A stretch of 64,000 nt of DNA, from the NCBI GenBank assembly GCA_902812415.1, contig CADDZJ010000010.1, positions 1 through 64,000 of the forward strand, written 5' to 3'. The translations under genes and the position numbers were made by a program. Position 1 is the first letter of the stretch. Every line of letters starts with the position of its first letter. Below the pieces are notes generated by a model. That model was not told the DNA's origin, made no database searches, and saw only the letters and a program-made list of their open reading frames with translations. The DNA comes from Acidobacteriota bacterium (GTDB lineage: Bacteria; Acidobacteriota; Terriglobia; UBA7540). Shown here piece by piece: positions 60,228-64,000 of the stretch.

Positions 60228-63200
60228 TTACCAATAAAGCTTGGCGCCCAGTTGAATATTGCGAGGCAGGTGATCGCCGGTTAACTGCCCAAACGTCGAA
60301 TCATCGGTGAAATCGTCAACCGCATCGAAAGAGACATGGTTGAAGGCGTTGAAGAATTCGCCCCGAATCTGGACGCTGAACCGCTCACTGATCTTGAAGT
60401 TTTTGATCAAGGCAAGGTCCCAATTGTTCAGTCCCGGCCCAATCAGAACTCCCCGCCCGGAGGTCCCAAAGTGCCCGATGGCATCCGCAAAGGCCCCGGT
60501 ATTGAACCACTCCGTCACGGTTCCCGGACCCTTGAGTGGAACTCCCGCCAGCCGATCGGGACGCGGTGTGACAGCGCTGGGATCGATGCCAATCCCGCCC
60601 GGGTAGACGCCGGGCATGCAGGGCACTTCCGTGGGGCAATAATCGACAGCGCGGAAGGGGTCATTAAACTGAAAAATGGTGACGGGCGTTCCCGATTCAA
60701 ACGAGGTGATGCCGGAGACTTCCCAGCCACCCAGTGTTCTGCCCACAAATCCGTGCTGGCCCTTGAAGAACGGGAGATCATAAACGTAATTGGCAACAAA
60801 GATCTGCGGGGAGCTGTAACTGGCCAGCCCGTAGTCATTCGCCGCATTGTAAGTGTCGTAAGAAGCTGAACTCCGGTCCGTGTTATTGTTGGTCAACGCC
60901 CTGGACCAGGTATAAGCGATGCCGATCGTCAGACCTTGCGCGACCCGGCGGTTGAGGGAAACCTGCAAAGAATTATAGTTGCTGTTAAACATGGGAGCGA
61001 TGTCGGTGATCGAATTGTAGCCAACGTAGGGCCGAATGGCATTCACCGGATCGAGCGGATTGGCCACCCGCACGCTGAGCGGCGCCTGATTGAAATCCAA
61101 CTCACCCAGAAGATCCGTTCCCTTGCTTCCCACGTAGGCCACTTGCAGCAGGGTGTTGGGCAAAATCTCCCGCTCCACCGAGAAACTCCAGTCTTGAATG
61201 TAGGGAACTTTAAAGGCAGCGGTTCCGGTCGCGTGCAGGTTCCGAGGGCCTAAAGGCACGCTGGCCGTCCCGCTGGTCGGGCTATCGAAGCTGGTGTTAA
61301 ACACCAGAGCGCTCTGAAGCAGCGGCGGATCGGTAAAGGCGTTCTGCTCCCAGATGCCGTTGAGCGTTCGATCGTAAAAGATTCCGTAGCCACCGCGGAT
61401 GGAAGTCTTGCCGGTCTTGAAGGGATCCCAGGCGAATCCGAAGCGCGGCCCGAAGTTGAGGTTGTGGTTGGGATTCACATCATTGCCGTACGGCGAGCAT
61501 GCCACGGGAGCAATCGTCCGGGCCGATGCGCAGGAATTCGTTGGAAAGATAATCCCGTTCACGTAATTGCTCGCGTTCACCGCCTGGCCTGGAACAAAGT
61601 TTCCTCCCAGCGGTCCGGGCGTAATGGCCGGAATCGCGCTCGCGCTGAACAGCGCCGGATCGAAGTTGTTGAGCACATGGTTGTTGTCATGCGGCGAGGG
61701 CAGGTAGCTATACCGCAATCCCAGATCGAGCGTGAAATTCGGTTTCACTCTCCAGTCATCCTGAACATAGGCGCCAATGTTGGCAAAATGGAGGTCGGGA
61801 ATGATATCCCGGCTGGACTGCGAAAACTGCGACGCATTCCCCAGCAGAAAGTTGGCAAAAGCCGGATTGCCGTTCTGATTGCGGAAACTGAAAGACCCAT
61901 TCGTGGGATTCACGGCGTTCTCGCTCTTTCGCATGAGCTGAACGCTGAAGCCGGTGCGGATGGAATGGCCCCCATGGGCGATGGAGAGGTTATCGTACAC
62001 CTCTTTATCAATGTTTCGCTCAAAATAGGGGGAAACGGGAATACCAATGCCTGTCACACCGCTGATGCTCACCCCGGGCACACGGTGGTAAGGATCGCTA
62101 TACGGAAAGCCGGTGGTATTGAGCGCGCTGAGGAAGGACGGGCTGTCAATGATGCCGGTGATGCGGCTGTTGATGGCTCCCCAGGAATAATTGAACGCCG
62201 CCTCATTCACCACCGAAGGCGTAAGGCCCATGGTGACGTGAGCCACCAGGTTTTTGCCGGGGGCATTGGTGGCGGTTGAGGAAACGCCCGGCAGTCCCGC
62301 GCCCGCGAAAAGCCCGCCCGGCTCGGTGGTGGGAACAAAATCCTGCATGTAGCGGGCGAAAAGCTGCACGCGGCTGGTCACGTTCTGGTCGATCCGCACC
62401 AGGTCCTGACGATAATTATTGAGCGCATTGACGGTCGTGATGAACCGGTTGTTAGCGGCGTTCGGCGAGAACTTGGAGTAAACATTCTGGATGTAGACGT
62501 TGGCATTGTGACTGAAACAGGAAGGGCTGATCTGGGCCGAGTCAGCGGTCGGATTGTTCGTAATGCATCCGGGCGGCGCCGAGGCGGGGTTTAATTGCGT
62601 ACCCGTAAAACTGCCGTTCAATTCCGCCGGAGGTGGCAGAAGAAAAATATCCGTGGCCGGCTGGCTCGTCCGCCGCCACTCTTCCGACCAGAAAAAGAAG
62701 GTCTTGGATTTGTCGGTGTTGTAATGGCGGGGGATATAAAACGGTCCGCCAAACGTGAACCCGAAATCGTTGTAACGAAATGGAGGCTTGGGCCTTCCGG
62801 CTGAGTTGGCGAAGAACTCGTTCGCATCGAGCACATCATTGCGCACAAACTCATAAGCGTCCCCGTGAAACTGGCTGGTCCCCGAGCGTGTGACCACCAG
62901 CACCTGTCCTGAACCGCTCCGCCCGTATTGGGCGTCGTAGGTGCCGCGCTCCACCGTGAACTCCTGAATGGCGTCGACGCTCGGCACATTGAGCAGCGTC
63001 AGGTTGGAGCCGCTGTCGTTGACGTCCGCGCCATCCACCGTCCAATTGTTGGCGCTGCCCCGATTGCCGTTGATCGAAATCGAATCCGTGTTCGAAATCC
63101 CGAAGTTCACGATATCCGGCAACCCGGAAGTGACGCCTGGTTGAAGCGTGACCAGTTGCTCAAAGTTGCGGTTGTTCAATTCCAGTTCGCGGATTTGCGT

Positions 63201-63641
63201 TCCGGTAATCGTCGTCGATTGCGCCGGAGTCGTGATCTGCACCGGGGTGGTCGTCGAGGTCACCATCACGCTTTGCGTGAGCTCGCCGGTCTGAAGCTGG
63301 ATGTTCAGCGTTCGATGATCGCCCACGTGCAAAATGACGTCCCGGGTTACAGAGGTTTTGAAGCCGCTCTTTTTGACGGTGACGGTGTAGTCGCCGTAAG
63401 GCAGGAGCGTGGCGTCATAAGCTCCGGCGCTATTGGTGGTGAGCGTGCGGACGTCCACATTCGTGGCGTTATTATGGATAATCACAGTAGCGCCCGGCAC
63501 CACCGCTCCGGAGGGATCCGTGACAGTCCCCCGCAGGCTGGCGGTGATGTTTTGACACCATCCGACTGTCGCCACGCCAGCCAGAAGCGTCAAAGCGGAC
63601 AGCAGCGTCAATAGCCTTCTCGCGCGAAACTCCTTTTCCAT
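60228..63641 (-). CDS. TonB-dependent receptor with carboxypeptidase-regulatory-like domain (Oar-like)
   Basis: Outer-membrane active transporter, about 1137 aa from the ATG at 63641 (GGGAGGAAAA upstream). A signal peptide (LLTLLSALTLLAGVATVGWC) is followed by an Ig-like regulatory domain (ITASLRGTVTDPSGAVVPGA, GDYTVTVKKSGFK; about residues 30-125). A plug follows (SISINGNRGSANNWTVDGAD, VERGTYDAQYGRSGSGQVLV), then a large beta-barrel ending in aromatic LYW. This architecture is highly expanded in Acidobacteria and is linked to oligosaccharide uptake. Substrate unknown; a sequence upstream matches the GntR operator. Confidence 0.92.
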   Translation of the reverse strand: MEKEFRARRLLTLLSALTLLAGVATVGWCQNITASLRGTVTDPSGAVVPGATVIIHNNATNVDVRTLTTNSAGAYDATLLPYGDYTVTVKKSGFKTSVTRDVILHVGDHRTLNIQLQTGELTQSVMVTSTTTPVQITTPAQSTTITGTQIRELELNNRNFEQLVTLQPGVTSGLPDIVNFGISNTDSISINGNRGSANNWTVDGADVNDSGSNLTLLNVPSVDAIQEFTVERGTYDAQYGRSGSGQVLVVTRSGTSQFHGDAYEFVRNDVLDANEFFANSAGRPKPPFRYNDFGFTFGGPFYIPRHYNTDKSKTFFFWSEEWRRTSQPATDIFLLPPPAELNGSFTGTQLNPASAPPGCITNNPTADSAQISPSCFSHNANVYIQNVYSKFSPNAANNRFITTVNALNNYRQDLVRIDQNVTSRVQLFARYMQDFVPTTEPGGLFAGAGLPGVSSTATNAPGKNLVAHVTMGLTPSVVNEAAFNYSWGAINSRITGIIDSPSFLSALNTTGFPYSDPYHRVPGVSISGVTGIGIPVSPYFERNIDKEVYDNLSIAHGGHSIRTGFSVQLMRKSENAVNPTNGSFSFRNQNGNPAFANFLLGNASQFSQSSRDIIPDLHFANIGAYVQDDWRVKPNFTLDLGLRYSYLPSPHDNNHVLNNFDPALFSASAIPAITPGPLGGNFVPGQAVNASNYVNGIIFPTNSCASARTIAPVACSPYGNDVNPNHNLNFGPRFGFAWDPFKTGKTSIRGGYGIFYDRTLNGIWEQNAFTDPPLLQSALVFNTSFDSPTSGTASVPLGPRNLHATGTAAFKVPYIQDWSFSVEREILPNTLLQVAYVGSKGTDLLGELDFNQAPLSVRVANPLDPVNAIRPYVGYNSITDIAPMFNSNYNSLQVSLNRRVAQGLTIGIAYTWSRALTNNNTDRSSASYDTYNAANDYGLASYSSPQIFVANYVYDLPFFKGQHGFVGRTLGGWEVSGITSFESGTPVTIFQFNDPFRAVDYCPTEVPCMPGVYPGGIGIDPSAVTPRPDRLAGVPLKGPGTVTEWFNTGAFADAIGHFGTSGRGVLIGPGLNNWDLALIKNFKISERFSVQIRGEFFNAFNHVSFDAVDDFTDDSTFGQLTGDHLPRNIQLGAKLYW

Positions 63642-63682
63642 TTTTCCTCCCCCACGCGGTTCCCTAGGCGGAACCGGCAAAT

Positions 63683-63694
63683 GTCTATACAACA
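63683..63694. promoter_or_regulatory. Candidate GntR operator upstream of the TonB receptor
   Basis: TGTCTATACAAC is identical to 12 bases of the GntR-upstream site at 26551-26564. It lies about 42 nt before the receptor ATG. On the minus strand a TTGACA (63726-63731) stands further upstream, so the site would lie near the expected transcription start; the -10 is poor. Confidence 0.4.
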
Positions 63695-63731
63695 ACAGCC
63701 TAATTGAAACACCCAAGCTTGGTCTTGTCAA

Positions 63732-63907
63732 GCTCCTGTAATTTCCGGTAGTGGGTCAGTTGGGGGTAGCGGCGGGTTCGCCCCGCCATGCGTGGCGTCA
63801 TCATGCCGCCTCGACATCAAACGGACCCACGACCCAATTCGGATGAGCAAGCGAGAAGAGAATCCTCGCGTTGAGAATTCAGATTCGCAAAGATTGATCA
63901 AGCGGGC
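63732..63907. other. Intergenic remainder with REP fragment
   Basis: GTAGCGGCGGGTTCGCCCCG with CCATGCG (63766-63787) is a short REP-like palindrome. No gene is visible between the TonB receptor and the edge-truncated gene. Confidence 0.5.
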
Positions 63908-64000
63908 TTACTTCGGCAGCAGTTGGTTGAGGCCGCGCAGGACGTTCTGTTGCTCCGGGGTGAACCGCTGGTTGAATTGGGGGCTATTCAGGAATCGCTG
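63908..64000 (-). CDS. C-terminal fragment of a gene running off the right edge
   Basis: The last 30 codons are open on the minus strand and end in TAA (63908-63910). The fragment ends FNQRFTPEQQNVLRGLNQLL then PK. The LTPEQ/FTPEQ-like phrase resembles repeats of DUF3106-type secreted proteins, but 30 residues are too few to be sure. Confidence 0.45.
   Translation of the reverse strand, partial: QRFLNSPQFNQRFTPEQQNVLRGLNQLLPK

Overview
The window looks like a chromosomal segment of an Acidobacteriota member, probably class Terriglobia/Acidobacteriia. The evidence is a very long TonB-dependent receptor with an N-terminal carboxypeptidase-regulatory-like domain, a seven-haem cytochrome c, an LptF-LptG permease fused into one polypeptide, many secreted proteins ending their signal peptides in AQ, GC-rich coding sequence, and intergenic regions full of short palindromic repeats. 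This assignment is inferred from gene content. I saw no rRNA, tRNA, CRISPR array, prophage or transposase gene.

Layout. 0-2.7 kb: multihaem cytochrome c, a small ORF formed by a miniature inverted-repeat element, and a secreted nucleoside hydrolase. 2.9-8.9 kb: a histidine operon (hisI-G-D-C-B-H-F) preceded by a consensus promoter, a 24-codon leader ORF with three clustered His codons, and mutually exclusive antiterminator and terminator hairpins; hisA and hisE are absent. 8.9-18.3 kb: a small secreted protein, an RmlD-like reductase, an ECF sigma/anti-sigma pair with a secreted protein, a degenerate receiver protein, an MBL-fold hydrolase, citrate synthase, and a membrane protein/TPR pair. 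18.7-23.6 kb: lipA, trpE and an aroD-aroE fusion. 23.7-35.8 kb: two peptidases and a NUDIX hydrolase, then a probable sugar locus (HutC-type GntR regulator, SIS protein, GH42-like glycosidase, beta-propeller, ROK kinase, MFS permease, PIG-L deacetylase, methyltransferase). 36-44.7 kb: lptFG fusion with a START-like partner, GH57, a propeller lipoprotein, aroF (DAHP synthase) and a PH-like membrane protein. 45-52.2 kb: recO-glyQ-glyS-ppdK. 52.7-58.9 kb: PfkB kinase, SDR, sodium:solute symporter, yggS, tmk-holB. 59-63.7 kb: TonB-dependent receptor with a TPR partner. A truncated gene runs off the right edge.

Non-coding content. The most unusual signal is a 17-bp imperfect palindrome, consensus TTCAAGTANTACTTGAA. 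I found about 19 copies by eye, all between 19.1 and 54.4 kb, in intergenic and coding DNA. Intragenic copies often use AT-rich codons (TTA, GTA, ATA) that are uncommon around them. Five intergenic copies sit beside a second palindrome built on GTCGGCGCGCCGAC. This looks like a dispersed DNA-binding-site system, from either a pleiotropic regulator or a chromosome-organising protein. Also present: a 125-130 bp TA-flanked miniature element (two copies), REP-like hairpins (TGTAGCGGCG...CGCCGCTACA), and several other interspersed repeat families.

How the genes fit together. Amino-acid biosynthesis dominates the left half (his, trpE, aroDE, aroF), with histidine apparently controlled by ribosome-mediated attenuation. 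The right half combines envelope assembly, polysaccharide and sugar handling, and housekeeping genes. A 12-bp sequence shared between the GntR promoter region and the TonB-receptor promoter region suggests that the sugar regulator also controls outer-membrane uptake.
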